A stretch of DNA of 64,000 nt from Streptomyces sp. NBC_00259 (GTDB lineage Bacteria; Actinomycetota; Actinomycetes; Streptomycetales; Streptomycetaceae): assembly GCF_036181745.1 (NCBI RefSeq), contig NZ_CP108080.1:3286001-3350000 (forward strand), read 5' to 3'. The position numbers were made by a program, and so were the translations under genes. Below the pieces are notes generated by a model that was not told the origin of the DNA, searched no databases, and saw only the letters and a list, made by a program, of their open reading frames with translations. Below, in pieces: positions 1 to 8,195 of this stretch (positions within the stretch are counted from its first letter, which is position 1; each line of letters begins with the position of its first letter).

Positions 1-340
1 GGTACTGCTCGGAGCGCTCGGCCTGGTCGTCGGCGTATGCATCGCGCCCGCGCTGATCAGCGGCTTCACGCTGGTCGAGACACTGGTGCCGGGATCGGCC
101 CGTACCGAGGCGTTCACCTGGCTGACGGGCTCCGTGGCGCTGGGCCAGGCGGCCGCGGTGACGGTCGCCGGGCGGCTCGCCGACGGGTACGGCGCGAGCG
201 CCGGATTCCTGGTGCCGCTGGTGGGCACCGCACTGGCCCTGATCACGCTCGTGGCGTTGCGGTCACGGCTCGCGCCGCGGTCGCACAGCCGTACCGTCGC
301 ACGTGGTGTCGGTCACCGAGTGCCCGTGACGGTGGACTGA
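1..340 (+). CDS. MFS transporter, C-terminal fragment (cut by window start)
   Basis: Only the last 112 or so residues are inside the window, with the reading frame open to the first base. They contain three hydrophobic segments (starting LLGALGLVVG, WLTGSVALGQ and FLVPLVGTALAL) separated by a loop with GRLADGYG, the pattern of the last helices of a 12-helix major facilitator efflux protein. The substrate cannot be told from this part. It ends about 70 bases before the next gene, which has its own promoter, so the two are probably separate transcripts. Confidence 0.7.
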   Translation, partial: VLLGALGLVVGVCIAPALISGFTLVETLVPGSARTEAFTWLTGSVALGQAAAVTVAGRLADGYGASAGFLVPLVGTALALITLVALRSRLAPRSHSRTVARGVGHRVPVTVD

Positions 341-345
341 TCCGC

Positions 346-372
346 GGGAATACGTCACTATGGACCGTCGTT
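346..372 (+). promoter_or_regulatory. SigR-type promoter for the FmdB/Ruc-like gene
   Basis: GGGAAT (346-351), exactly 18 bases, then GTT (370-372): a perfect match to the Streptomyces SigR (thiol-oxidative stress ECF sigma) consensus GGGAAT-N18-GTT. Transcription would start near 378-381, inside the CIRCE operator, leaving a leader of about 30 bases with a strong AGGAGG site. No experimental support is visible in the sequence itself. Confidence 0.7.
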
Positions 373-397
373 AGCACTCATCGAGTGAGAGTGCCAG
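371..397 (+). promoter_or_regulatory. CIRCE operator (HrcA binding site)
   Basis: TTAGCACTC, nine bases, then GAGTGCCAG. The left arm is the exact CIRCE half-site and the right arm keeps the inner six bases (GAGTGC). HrcA represses chaperonin genes through this element in Streptomyces. Here it covers the predicted transcription start and overlaps the ribosome-binding site of the downstream gene, the right position for repression. Confidence 0.75.
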
Positions 398-408
398 GAG
401 GAAGACAA

Positions 409-738
409 GTGCCGACCTACCAGTACCAGTGCACCGAGTGCGGCGAGGGCCTCGAGGCGGTGCAGAAGTTCACCGACGACGCCCTGACCGAGTGCCCCAG
501 CTGCGACGGACGCCTCAAGAAGGTGTTCTCGGCGGTCGGCATCGTCTTCAAGGGCTCCGGTTTCTACCGGAACGACAGCCGCGGCGCGTCGTCGAGCAGC
601 ACGCCGTCGTCGACCTCGTCGTCGTCCGCCTCTTCGTCTTCTTCCACGGACACCAAGTCCTCGTCCTCGGACTCGAAGCCGGCGGCGAGCACGTCCGGCT
701 CGTCCGGCGCTTCCAGCAGCGGTACGACCGCCGCCTGA
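409..738 (+). CDS. FmdB-type zinc-ribbon protein, Ruc-like redox chaperone candidate
   Basis: 109 residues, GTG start 7 bases after AGGAGG. Residues 4-50 form the FmdB/CxxC_CxxC zinc ribbon with Cys8, Cys11, Cys29 and Cys32; from about residue 52 the protein is almost pure Ser/Thr/Ala, so disordered. This architecture, and the HrcA operator in front, match Mycobacterium tuberculosis Ruc (Rv0991c), described as a chaperone whose zinc-cysteine site switches on with oxidation and which cooperates with DnaK. By inference this gene makes a cytoplasmic holdase acting when thiol stress and protein unfolding coincide. The overlapping SigR promoter fits that reading. Function in this organism is inferred from architecture, not proven. 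Confidence 0.75.
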   Translation: MPTYQYQCTECGEGLEAVQKFTDDALTECPSCDGRLKKVFSAVGIVFKGSGFYRNDSRGASSSSTPSSTSSSSASSSSSTDTKSSSSDSKPAASTSGSSGASSSGTTAA

Positions 739-753
739 TCCAGTTCTTCGCGT

Positions 754-787
754 CAGGGCCCCACCGTCTTCGGACGGTGGGGCCCTG
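754..787 (+). terminator. Factor-independent terminator hairpin
   Basis: A perfect 15-bp GC-rich stem (left arm 754-768, right arm 773-787) closed by a TTCG tetraloop, 15 bases after the zinc-ribbon gene stop. No U tract follows, as is usual in Streptomyces. Confidence 0.85.
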
Positions 788-833
788 GGCGTTCACGGCG
801 GGCAGCCGGCGCATTCCGTGTGCACCGGGCGCA

Positions 834-870
834 TTCCGGCGCGTGTTCGGGCGCGGCTACTGTGATCGCC
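834..870 (+). promoter_or_regulatory. Possible promoter for a leaderless mtnP transcript
   Basis: TACTGT at 858-863 lies 7 bases before the preferred ATG of the next gene, where a -10 box would put transcription start on the start codon itself. No Shine-Dalgarno sequence precedes that ATG. The -35 region (TTCCGG, 834-839) is poor. A weak prediction. Confidence 0.3.
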
Positions 871-1722
871 ATGGCCAACGCAGACAGCGCACAGCGCGCG
901 GACATCGGCGTGATCGGCGGCTCGGGTTTCTACTCGTTCCTGGAGAACGTGACCGAGGCCGAGATTCCGACGCCGTACGGCAGCCCGAGCGACTCCCTGT
1001 TCTTCGGCGAGATCGCCGGCCGCAGGATCGCCTTCCTCCCCCGGCACGGCCGCAGCCACCGCCTCCCTCCTCACCGCATCAACTACCGCGCCAATCTGTG
1101 GGCCCTGCGGTCCGTGGGCGTCCGGCAGGTGCTGGGGCCGTGCGCCGTGGGCGGGCTGCGGCCGGAGTACGGACCGGGCACGCTGCTCGTCCCGGACCAG
1201 TTGGTCGACCGTACGAAGGCCCGCGCCGACACCTACTTCGACGGTGAGCCGCTCTCGAACGGGGAGGTGCCGAAGGTCGTCCATGTGTCGCTGGCCGACC
1301 CGTACTGCCCCTCCGGCCGCGCCGCCGCGCTGGCCGCGGCACGCGGACGGGACTGGGAGGCGGTCGACGGCGGCACGCTGGTCGTGGTCGAGGGGCCGCG
1401 CTTCGGGACCCGCGCCGAGTCGCGCTGGCACGCGGCGATGGGCTGGTCGGTGGTCGGGATGACCGGTCACCCGGAGGCCGCGCTCGCCCGTGAGCTGGAG
1501 CTCTGCTACACGACGATGACGCTCGTGACGGACCTCGACGCGGGGGCGGAGAGCGGTGAGGGCGTCTCCCACGGGGAGGTGCTGAAGGTCTTCGCCGCGA
1601 ACGTGGACCGGCTCAGGGACGTGCTGTTCGACGCGGTGGCCGGGCTGCCGGCGAACGAGGACCGCGACTGCCTGTGCGGGAACGCGCTGAACGGGATGGA
1701 TACGGGGATAAAGCTGCCGTAG
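871..1722 (+). CDS. mtnP: S-methyl-5'-thioadenosine phosphorylase
   Basis: 283 residues, in the family range. It cleaves methylthioadenosine, a by-product of polyamine and related pathways, with phosphate to adenine and methylthioribose-1-phosphate, in the cytoplasm. Seen in the sequence: the N-terminal GGSGFY phosphate-binding loop, a PRHGRSHRLPPH segment with the conserved basic residues, and the PNP/MTAP family signature MTGHPEAALARELELCY followed by VTDLD. The ATG at 871 was chosen because homology begins a few residues after it; an in-frame ATG at 820 would add 17 unrelated residues. Purine nucleoside phosphorylase of the same fold is the main alternative. Confidence 0.85.
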   Translation: MANADSAQRADIGVIGGSGFYSFLENVTEAEIPTPYGSPSDSLFFGEIAGRRIAFLPRHGRSHRLPPHRINYRANLWALRSVGVRQVLGPCAVGGLRPEYGPGTLLVPDQLVDRTKARADTYFDGEPLSNGEVPKVVHVSLADPYCPSGRAAALAAARGRDWEAVDGGTLVVVEGPRFGTRAESRWHAAMGWSVVGMTGHPEAALARELELCYTTMTLVTDLDAGAESGEGVSHGEVLKVFAANVDRLRDVLFDAVAGLPANEDRDCLCGNALNGMDTGIKLP

Positions 1723-1765
1723 CGGTGAGCGCGCGGTGCATCAATCGCCCGTGAGGGTGAGGGAG

Positions 1766-1792
1766 TTGTCCACAAGACCTGGGCTGTCCACA
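1766..1792. other. Pair of DnaA-box-like sequences
   Basis: TTGTCCACA (1766-1774) and CTGTCCACA (1784-1792) lie 18 bases apart in the gap before the SAF-domain gene. The first equals the streptomycete DnaA-box consensus. There is no cluster of further boxes and no dnaA/dnaN/gyrB neighbourhood, so this is not an origin; it could titrate DnaA or be chance. Confidence 0.3.
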
Positions 1793-1881
1793 GGTCCGGG
1801 CGGGGCGGCGCGTGAGCGGGGATCGTGAAGGGCGTTGGGCATCCACACCCTTCACACGACTCACGACGGGCGGTCACGACC

Positions 1882-2580
1882 ATGACGCAGCTACCCCTCT
1901 CGCTTGCTTCCGCGCTTTCTTCCTCGCCTCCTTCCACACTTCCTTCCTGCGGGCATGTCCCTCATGCGTCTTCCGGGACATCGGCCCTGCCGCCGGCTCC
2001 GGCGCCGGAGCCCTGCGGGGTGCCCGCGTTCCCGCCGCTGAGGGTGCGGGGCGGGCTGCACTGGCAGAGGACGCGGCTGCGGCGTGTGCTGCGGCGGAGG
2101 CGGCGAGCCCTGGCGGCGGGTCTGGCGGTCACGGCTGCCGCGCTGGCCGCCTGGGTGCCACGCGCACAGGTCGGGACCGACGCCCGGGGTGAGCCGGTCG
2201 CGCTGCCCCGGCATGCGCCGCCTCGGCCCGCTCCACCGCCACCGGTGGACATCGTGTCCGCGCCGGTGCGCATCGCCGACGCCGAGACGGTCCGGCTGCT
2301 GGAGCCCGGCGACCGCGTGGACGTCATCGCGGCCTCCGGCTCCCCGGCGGGCACGGGCTTCGGCGCGGCGTACGGCAGGGGTTCGGGCCCGCGAGAGGGG
2401 TCGCGCACGGACTCCGACGCACGGGTCATCGCGACCGGCGCCCGGGTGGCCGACGTTCCACGGGCGAGCGAGGGTCCCCAGGAGGGCGGGGCGCTGGTCG
2501 TCCTGGCTGTGCCGCGTCCGGTCGCGGCGGCGCTCGCCGGAGCGAGCACCACATCACGTCTGGCGGTGACGCTGTGCTGA
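1882..2580 (+). CDS. SAF-domain (RcpC/CpaB-like) membrane protein
   Basis: 232 residues from the ATG at 1882; earlier in-frame starts exist and none has a convincing ribosome site. A Pro/Ser-rich cytoplasmic N terminus (1-50) and an Arg-rich stretch precede one transmembrane segment (around residues 73-90, LAAGLAVTAAALAAWV). The outside part has a SAF-like region with RLLEPGDRVDVIAA and a C-terminal strand set ending in AVTLC. CpaB/RcpC proteins line the Flp/Tad pilus secretin channel, but no other tad gene is present here, and such solitary copies are widespread in Streptomyces with no known role. Confidence 0.6.
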   Translation: MTQLPLSLASALSSSPPSTLPSCGHVPHASSGTSALPPAPAPEPCGVPAFPPLRVRGGLHWQRTRLRRVLRRRRRALAAGLAVTAAALAAWVPRAQVGTDARGEPVALPRHAPPRPAPPPPVDIVSAPVRIADAETVRLLEPGDRVDVIAASGSPAGTGFGAAYGRGSGPREGSRTDSDARVIATGARVADVPRASEGPQEGGALVVLAVPRPVAAALAGASTTSRLAVTLC

Positions 2581-2596
2581 ATCGTGTCCCGGCATT

Positions 2597-2642
2597 CCGT
2601 GCACGCCCCGTTCCCCGTGCACGCTCCGTTTCCCGTGCACGC
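2597..2642. repeat. Three GTGCAC palindromes at 18-bp spacing
   Basis: CCGTGCACGC occurs at 2597, 2615 and 2633, inside an imperfect 18-bp tandem repeat. It sits between two convergent genes, so a role in transcription initiation is unlikely. Confidence 0.6.
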
Positions 2643-2695
2643 CGTGTTTCCCCCGCCCGTCCCGTACGGCCGGTGGCAGGCCCGCCCGGCCGGGG

Positions 2696-2902
2696 TCAGA
2701 GGTGGTGCGGGGGCTTCTCGTCGAGGAAGCGGGCGAGGTCGGTGGCGCTGTCGCCGCTCGTCGGAGGCCGCTCGCCCCACCCGCGGTCCGTATCGTCCGA
2801 GGATTGCTGGTCCAGCGGATCGTCGAAGATCAGCGCCGGCTTGGGAAGGGGCTGCCGGGGCTCCTCCGCATCACGCGGTCCGGGGGCGGGGGCGGTGCTC
2901 AT
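2696..2902 (-). CDS. Small acidic hypothetical protein
   Basis: 68 residues, Pro/Asp/Glu-rich and hydrophilic, without a signal peptide, membrane segment or Cys motif. The C-terminal part (SATDLARFLDEKPPHHL) is the only segment that looks able to form a helix. It lies 30 bases downstream of the small membrane protein in the same orientation and may be the last gene of the oxidoreductase operon. I do not recognise the family; it reads as coding from its codon usage. Confidence 0.55.
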   Translation of the reverse strand: MSTAPAPGPRDAEEPRQPLPKPALIFDDPLDQQSSDDTDRGWGERPPTSGDSATDLARFLDEKPPHHL

Positions 2903-2932
2903 GGACTCAGGGTACGCCGGGGGCGGCGAGGG

Positions 2933-3310
2933 TCAGCGGTCCTTCGGGTCGAGCAGCCAGAGGCCGAGGACCACCAGGAACGAGAGCACGAGGAATCCGG
3001 CGCCCCACCAGGCGGTGCCCGTGTTCCCGCTCATCCACTCGTCGACGGTGATGGTCAGCCCCCAGAGCTGGCCGACGATGACGGTGAGGGCGAGTGCCAG
3101 GCGTGCCGTGAGCTTGGAGGAGCGTTCGGGCTCCTGCTCGCTGCCGGCGCCCGGCCCCGGGCCCGTGTGCCGGATCCGGGGGTCGCCGTAGCCGCTGGTG
3201 GAGCGGATCTGCGGATAGCGCTCGCGCACCGGCCGGTTCAGCCGGGGCTGGGCGCTGCCGGGGCGGTAGTCGGGCGGTGGGGTGTTGGGCTGCGAGGGAG
3301 GTGTGGTCAT
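2933..3310 (-). CDS. Small two-helix membrane protein
   Basis: 125 residues. A Pro-rich, positively charged cytoplasmic N terminus of about 70 residues is followed by two membrane helices (around LALALTVIVGQLWGLTITV and GAGFLVLSFLVVLGLWLL) and a short DPKDR tail. Its ATG overlaps the stop of the Rieske gene (ATGA), so translation is coupled and it belongs to the respiratory operon. The longer in-frame ATG at 3400 would lie deep inside the Rieske gene and was rejected. Role unknown; a small accessory or anchor subunit is plausible. Confidence 0.7.
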   Translation of the reverse strand: MTTPPSQPNTPPPDYRPGSAQPRLNRPVRERYPQIRSTSGYGDPRIRHTGPGPGAGSEQEPERSSKLTARLALALTVIVGQLWGLTITVDEWMSGNTGTAWWGAGFLVLSFLVVLGLWLLDPKDR

Positions 3311-3957
3311 GAGCGGAGCCCCTCCTCCCCTGTGGAACGAGCGCCCGGGCAGCCGAGTCTGGCGGCCATCTCGGGGCGGTCCTCGAGGAGTTGGCGGCAC
3401 AGCCCTTCGGTGGCGGACTCGCCGGAGCGGGTGGTGCCGACCGCCCAGACGCTGCCGTCCGCCTCCTCGATGAGGAGCACCTTGGGCAGCGGCCTCGGCG
3501 GCGGGCCGGCGGTGACCTCACCGGTCCGCGGGTCGAAGATCCCTTCGTGGCACGGGCAGTACAGCTCGCCTTCGCTCCCCCGGTCCGCGCGCCAGAGCAC
3601 CCCGCAGGCGAGATGCGTGCAGACGGCGGAGTAGCCGACGAGGCTGCCGTCTCCGAGGCGTACGGCGACGGCGCGGTCCGCTTCTTCCGGGTAGCGGAAC
3701 GCGATGGACTCCCCGGGCAGCAGCCGGCCGGCGATCCGCTTGGGGGCCGGGATTCCTTCGCTGTCGCCGTGCCGGTGAAGTACGCCCGCGGCGACGCCGA
3801 TACCGCCCACGGCGAGGCCGCCGGAGACGGTCGCGACGATGCGGAGGTAGTCGCGGCGGGTGGTGAGGGAGTCCGCGGCGATCCGGTCCTCCAGCGCCTC
3901 CTGTGCGGCGTCCGTCGCGCCCGGTCCTTCGGCCGGCGGCTGTTCGGTCACGCTCAT
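3307..3957 (-). CDS. Rieske [2Fe-2S] protein
   Basis: 216 residues. The Rieske ligands are visible as Cys113-Thr-His115 and Cys134-Pro-Cys136-His137, and Cys118 and Cys136 would form the disulfide found in bc1-type Rieske proteins, which raises the midpoint potential. The N terminus has a twin-arginine-like TTRRDYLRI at 33-41 and one hydrophobic segment (residues 42-60), so the cluster is probably outside the membrane, anchored by a Tat signal. It would pass electrons between the quinone or cytochrome pool and the neighbouring molybdoenzyme complex. The start overlaps the stop of the ferredoxin gene (ATGA). Confidence 0.85.
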   Translation of the reverse strand: MSVTEQPPAEGPGATDAAQEALEDRIAADSLTTRRDYLRIVATVSGGLAVGGIGVAAGVLHRHGDSEGIPAPKRIAGRLLPGESIAFRYPEEADRAVAVRLGDGSLVGYSAVCTHLACGVLWRADRGSEGELYCPCHEGIFDPRTGEVTAGPPPRPLPKVLLIEEADGSVWAVGTTRSGESATEGLCRQLLEDRPEMAARLGCPGARSTGEEGLRS

Positions 3958-4553
3958 CGGACGTCCACTCCGTTCACCTCGACCACGGGCAGTCCGCCGG
4001 GCACGGGCCACTGGACCTTGTCGGCGGGGACGACCATGGCGACCCCGGTGGTCACGGTCGTACGGCCGAAGGTGAAGGAGTCGACGACCTGGACTCCAGG
4101 GCGTTCGGCCTGGAGTTCCTCGACGGTGCCGTAGAAGAGGGCGCCGGTGGGGCAGACCGTGGCGCACATCGGGGCGAGGCCGTCGGCGGTGCGGTCGTAG
4201 CAGAGGTTGCACTTCATCTGCAGCTTCGCCTGGAGGTCGATCTTCGGGACACCGAAGGGGCAGGCGTTGACGCAGTTGGCGCAGCCGATGCAGCGGGTGG
4301 TGTCGGCCTGCTGCACCACTCCGTCCGCGGTGACCAGGATCGCGTCGGCGGGGCAGACCTCGGCGCACGGGGCGACCGGGTCCTCGCAGTGCATACAGAC
4401 AGTGGGAAGGGAGGCGACGGAGTGACCTTCGTCGGGGTAGTCGAGATGGATCATCGACTTTCCGCGGTGCGAGTCGCATTCACGGCATGCGGAGACGCAT
4501 GCCTGGCACCCGATGCAGCGCCCCGGGTCGATGAAGATCGTTCTGCCCATCAT
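3954..4553 (-). CDS. Four-cluster [4Fe-4S] ferredoxin subunit (DmsB/NrfC type)
   Basis: 199 residues with four Cys clusters in the order usual for the electron-transfer subunits of CISM-family molybdoenzymes: [11 protein letters not shown] (13-23), CMHC plus CAEVCP (53-68), [12 protein letters not shown] (88-99) and CNLC plus CATVCP (115-135). It should wire the molybdopterin subunit to the membrane cytochrome. There is no Tat signal. The first of two adjacent ATG codons is taken as the start, with GGAG about 12 bases upstream and 8 bases separating it from the preceding gene. Confidence 0.85.
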   Translation of the reverse strand: MMGRTIFIDPGRCIGCQACVSACRECDSHRGKSMIHLDYPDEGHSVASLPTVCMHCEDPVAPCAEVCPADAILVTADGVVQQADTTRCIGCANCVNACPFGVPKIDLQAKLQMKCNLCYDRTADGLAPMCATVCPTGALFYGTVEELQAERPGVQVVDSFTFGRTTVTTGVAMVVPADKVQWPVPGGLPVVEVNGVDVR

Positions 4554-4561
4554 GGTTCTCG

Positions 4562-6862
4562 TCAGCTCCTCTCCGCGGTGCCACGGCCCTGCGGGACGGT
4601 GGGCGGCAGGGGGTCGGTGCGGGACACCTGGGTCTCCGGGTACGCGTGGTGGCCGGGAGCGGTCGGGGGCTCGGGGACCTCGTCGATCTGCTCGGCGCGC
4701 TCGATACGACAGGCGCAGACCTTGTACTCGGGGATCTTCGACCGGGGGTCGAGGGCGTCGATGGTGAGCGCGTTGGCCGCGGTGGGGACGGGCCAGTGGT
4801 ACGGGACGAAGACGGTGTCCGGGCGGATGGCCTCGGTCACCAGGGCGGGGAAGACCTCGCTGCCACGGCGGGTGACGACGCGGACCGGGTCTCCGGAGCG
4901 GAAGCCGTGGGAGGGGTGGACCTCGATCCAGGGGCGTGGGGTCTGTTCGACGAGGGCGCCCAGCCTGCGGGTCTGGTTGCCGGAGAGGAAGTGGGCGACG
5001 GTCCGTCCGGTGGTGAGTGTCATCGGGTGCTCGTCGTCGTACGGGTCCATGGGCGGGTGCCATTCGACGACCTGCATATGGATCTTGCCGTTGGGATGGT
5101 AGGTCTTCCCGTCCTCGAACAGGCGGGGGGTGCCCGGGTGGTCCGTGGAGGGGCACGGCCAGGCGATGCCGCCGGTCTCCTCCAGGCGTTCGTAGGTGAT
5201 GCCGTAGTAGTCGTTGACCGTTCCGGCGGAGGCGATGCGCAGCTCCTCGAAGACGTCGCGCGATCCGGCGAAGGCGAACTTGTCGCCGACGCCGAGGCGC
5301 TGGGCGAGCTGGCACATGACCCAGGTGTCGGTGCGTACGCCCGGGAGCGGTTCCTGGGCCTTGTTGTGCTTGACCACGCGGGCTTCGGCATTGGCCATCA
5401 CGCCCTCGTCCTCGGCCCAGGTGGTGACGGGGAGGACGACGTGGGCGTTGGCCGCGGTCTCGGAAAGGAAGAAGTCGAGTTGGGCATGGAATTCGATGGC
5501 GTCGTACCCCTCCTTGACCACGCGGTAGTTGGGGAGGGAGACAAAGGGGTTGTTGCAGATGCCGATCAGCCCACGGATCTCGTGGCGCTGCATCTGCCAG
5601 ACCATTTCCATCATCGAGGTGCCGGCGGGCGGGAGTTCGGATTCCTCGATGCCCCAGATCTCGCAGATCTGACGGCGGTGCTCGTCGTTCGTGATGGAGC
5701 GGCCCCCGGGAAGGAGGTCGGACTTCTGGCCGTGTTCACGGCCGCCCTGGCCGTTGCCCTGGCCGGTGATGGTGCCGTAGCCGGCTCCGGGCTTGCCGAT
5801 GTTGCCGGTGGCCACACAGAGGTTGATGACGGAAAGGCAGTTCTCGACGCCCTGCGAATGGTGCTCGATACCCCGGGCGTGCCAGGCCATGGCTCGTGGG
5901 GCGCGGGCGAACATGCGGGCGACCTGCACGATCTGCCGTTCCGGGACGCCACAGATCTCCGCGGCCCGCTCGGGGGGATACTCCGCGACCTTCTCCCGGA
6001 CCTCGGCCCAGCCGGTGGCATGGGCGGAGATGAAGCTCTCGTCGTCGAGTTCCTCCCGGATCACGACATGGAGCACGGCGTTGAAGAACGCCGAGTCGGT
6101 GCCGGGTTTGAGGGCGACATGGATGTCGGCGGTGCGGGCGATGGCGGTCTCGCGCGGATCGATGACGATCAGGCTCGCACCACGGTCCCGGGCGCCCCAC
6201 AGATACTGGGTCATCACGGGGAAGCACTCACCGACGTTGGAGCCGGCGATGAGGAGGCAGTCCGTCTGCAGGATGTCGGCGAAGGGATTGCCGGCCCGGT
6301 CGATCCCGAAGGCGAGCTTGTTGGCCCCGGCGGCGCTGACCATGCACAGCCGGCCGTTGTAGTCGACGTGCCGGGTCTTCAGGGCGACCCGGGCGAACTT
6401 GCCGACGAGATACGTCTTCTCGGAGTACAGGCTGGCGCCGCCGAGCACGCCGAAGGCGTCGTTGCCGTACGCGGACTGGATGCGCTGCATCTCGGCGGCG
6501 GTGAAGTCGAGCGCCTCCTCCCAGGACGTCTCACGGAAGGGTTCGTCGCGGGAGCGGCGGATCAGCGGGCTGGTGAGCCGGTCCGGATGGTTGACCTGCT
6601 GATAGGCGTTGATGCCCTTGGGGCAGAGGCGCATCCGGTTGATGTCGTGGTTGCGGGGCTCGACGCCGAAGACCTTGCCGCTCTTGTTGACGCGCAGATA
6701 CATGCCGCACTGGACACCGCAGAAGCAGCAGTGAGTGGGGACGAGGGTCTCGCCCCCCTGGTCGGCGCGCCACCGGTCGGCCGGGATGCCTCCGGCGTCC
6801 CGGAAGTTGCGGGTGCCGGGAGGAGCGAGGGAGGGATCCAGCGGGACGGGCTGCTCGGTCAC
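4562..6862 (-). CDS. Molybdopterin oxidoreductase, catalytic subunit (NarB/FdhA-like, substrate unknown)
   Basis: 766 residues, GTG start overlapping the stop of the cytochrome gene by four bases. The N-terminal cluster motif is Cys45-x2-Cys48-x3-Cys52-x27-Cys80. The predicted Mo ligand is Cys173 in [10 protein letters not shown], which resembles assimilatory nitrate reductase (NarB/NasA); formate dehydrogenases have His directly after the ligand, and that His is Met here. Molybdopterin dinucleotide contacts ([24 protein letters not shown]) are present. No Tat signal is seen, so it is probably cytoplasmic. Automated annotation would call it formate dehydrogenase or nitrate reductase; I cannot decide the substrate. 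Confidence 0.8.
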   Translation of the reverse strand: MTEQPVPLDPSLAPPGTRNFRDAGGIPADRWRADQGGETLVPTHCCFCGVQCGMYLRVNKSGKVFGVEPRNHDINRMRLCPKGINAYQQVNHPDRLTSPLIRRSRDEPFRETSWEEALDFTAAEMQRIQSAYGNDAFGVLGGASLYSEKTYLVGKFARVALKTRHVDYNGRLCMVSAAGANKLAFGIDRAGNPFADILQTDCLLIAGSNVGECFPVMTQYLWGARDRGASLIVIDPRETAIARTADIHVALKPGTDSAFFNAVLHVVIREELDDESFISAHATGWAEVREKVAEYPPERAAEICGVPERQIVQVARMFARAPRAMAWHARGIEHHSQGVENCLSVINLCVATGNIGKPGAGYGTITGQGNGQGGREHGQKSDLLPGGRSITNDEHRRQICEIWGIEESELPPAGTSMMEMVWQMQRHEIRGLIGICNNPFVSLPNYRVVKEGYDAIEFHAQLDFFLSETAANAHVVLPVTTWAEDEGVMANAEARVVKHNKAQEPLPGVRTDTWVMCQLAQRLGVGDKFAFAGSRDVFEELRIASAGTVNDYYGITYERLEETGGIAWPCPSTDHPGTPRLFEDGKTYHPNGKIHMQVVEWHPPMDPYDDEHPMTLTTGRTVAHFLSGNQTRRLGALVEQTPRPWIEVHPSHGFRSGDPVRVVTRRGSEVFPALVTEAIRPDTVFVPYHWPVPTAANALTIDALDPRSKIPEYKVCACRIERAEQIDEVPEPPTAPGHHAYPETQVSRTDPLPPTVPQGRGTAERS

Positions 6863-7977
6863 TTGAAGCCCTTCTTGACATGGGTGAGGTAGGCGTTGCC
6901 GCGCAGCACCCGCTTGCAGCGCGGGCAGTACTGCGCCCACTCGTCGAAGTCGAGTTTCAGATCGCGCATGGTGCCCTGCAGGTTCTCGACATAGGGGGTG
7001 GTGTCGATGGGGTCGCCGCAGCGGCGGCAGGTGAAGATCTGCTCGTCCTGCCGGGCCGTGTACTTGAACAGCTGCATACCGACCGCGGCGGGGCGCTGGA
7101 CGATGTGGAAGAACTTGCCGAAGGGCAGATGGATGAGGGTGAAGACCACCGACACCATGTGCAGGATCGCCAGGAACTCGTAGCCGCCGCCGTGCAGGAA
7201 GATCGACGAGAAGGTGAGGAGCAGACCGGTCACCGAGATGACGAGCAGGGCGATCAGCGGGATCAGGTCGTAGGCGAACCGCTGGCCGGTGATCGCCCCG
7301 CGGTCCTTCATCCGCCGCCACATGAAGTACGAGGCACCGGCGATGACGAGCACGGCGGCGAGGTCGAGGCCGTGGAACATGACCCAGCCGAAGAAGCTCA
7401 GCGCGTCGAACCCGAGGACCTTGAAGCCCCAGATCCGCATGTCGTAGCCGGGTCCGGAGCCGGTGGGCGAGGTGAAGGTGAACCAGCCCCAGGTCAGCGG
7501 GAAGGTGATCAGCGCGGCCAGCACACAGCCCCAGAAGATCAGCTGGTGAGCGGCCCAGCGTGCGTGCGAACGGGCTCCGAGGAACTTCTGGAAGCCGAGA
7601 TAGGTGGCGATCATCCTCGGCAGTGCGGTGGGTGCCCTGCGGAAGTTGGCGGCGGAGAAGAAGCTGCGCCAGCCCTGCCGGAACAGCCGACGGGCGCCGG
7701 GCGAGGAGATCCAGACGGTGTAGCGGTAGGTGATGCCGAAGGCGAGGAAGACGGTGGCGACGGCATAGGGGAGGAGTGCGGAGTCGAAGTCCGTGAGGAG
7801 CCGGCTGCCGAGAACGATCGCGATGATCAGCAGTACGCAGACGGCGGCGCCCGCCAGCGAGGCACGCCGGCGCACGGCTCCCGGTGTCTCCTGGCGGGCG
7901 GGCGGTGGAGCGGGCGGCGCGGACGGCGCGGCGGACGACGCTTGCGGGCTCTGCGTGGGCTCGGACGGGTCGTTCAC
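6859..7977 (-). CDS. b-type cytochrome membrane subunit with C-terminal zinc ribbon
   Basis: 372 residues, first gene of the operon. After a Pro/Ala-rich cytoplasmic N terminus (1-35) come about six membrane helices with histidines suited to bind heme b (HQLIFWG, FHGLDLA, ILHMVSVVFTLIHLPFG), like the HdrE/DsrM/NarI superfamily that exchanges electrons with quinone. The last 70 residues carry CRRCGDP and CPRCKRV, a zinc-ribbon or rubredoxin-like site facing the cytoplasm, an unusual addition. With the three iron-sulfur and molybdenum subunits downstream it should form the quinone-reactive membrane part of the complex. Confidence 0.75.
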   Translation of the reverse strand: MNDPSEPTQSPQASSAAPSAPPAPPPARQETPGAVRRRASLAGAAVCVLLIIAIVLGSRLLTDFDSALLPYAVATVFLAFGITYRYTVWISSPGARRLFRQGWRSFFSAANFRRAPTALPRMIATYLGFQKFLGARSHARWAAHQLIFWGCVLAALITFPLTWGWFTFTSPTGSGPGYDMRIWGFKVLGFDALSFFGWVMFHGLDLAAVLVIAGASYFMWRRMKDRGAITGQRFAYDLIPLIALLVISVTGLLLTFSSIFLHGGGYEFLAILHMVSVVFTLIHLPFGKFFHIVQRPAAVGMQLFKYTARQDEQIFTCRRCGDPIDTTPYVENLQGTMRDLKLDFDEWAQYCPRCKRVLRGNAYLTHVKKGFK

Positions 7978-8195
7978 GCCGCCACGCTAGGGGCTCTGTG
8001 CGGGTTGGTCCTGTTTTGCTACTCACGGGGGTGAGGGCTTCGCTCAAATGGCGTCCATACCGTGCCGGCGGCGCCGCGCCACCGCCGGACGTCGGACCTC
8101 GGACGTCGGACATCACGATCCTGCGGTGCGGCTCAGGACCGGGCTCGTACGCGCGTCTCGTCACGCCGTCCCGCTCGCTCTGGTGTGCTGGAGGC

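Noticed and set aside
1766..1792. Replication origin
   Set aside because: Only two DnaA-like boxes and none of the genes that flank oriC in Streptomyces.
4562..6862. Calling the molybdoenzyme a formate dehydrogenase
   Set aside because: The residue after the predicted Mo ligand Cys173 is Met, not the conserved His of formate dehydrogenases; the local motif is closer to assimilatory nitrate reductases, so only a general call is supported.
4646..6892. 748-codon plus-strand frame over the molybdoenzyme gene
   Set aside because: Antisense shadow: its residues are Gly/Val/Asp/Ala-rich without domains, and the opposite strand encodes a clear protein with intact metal ligands.
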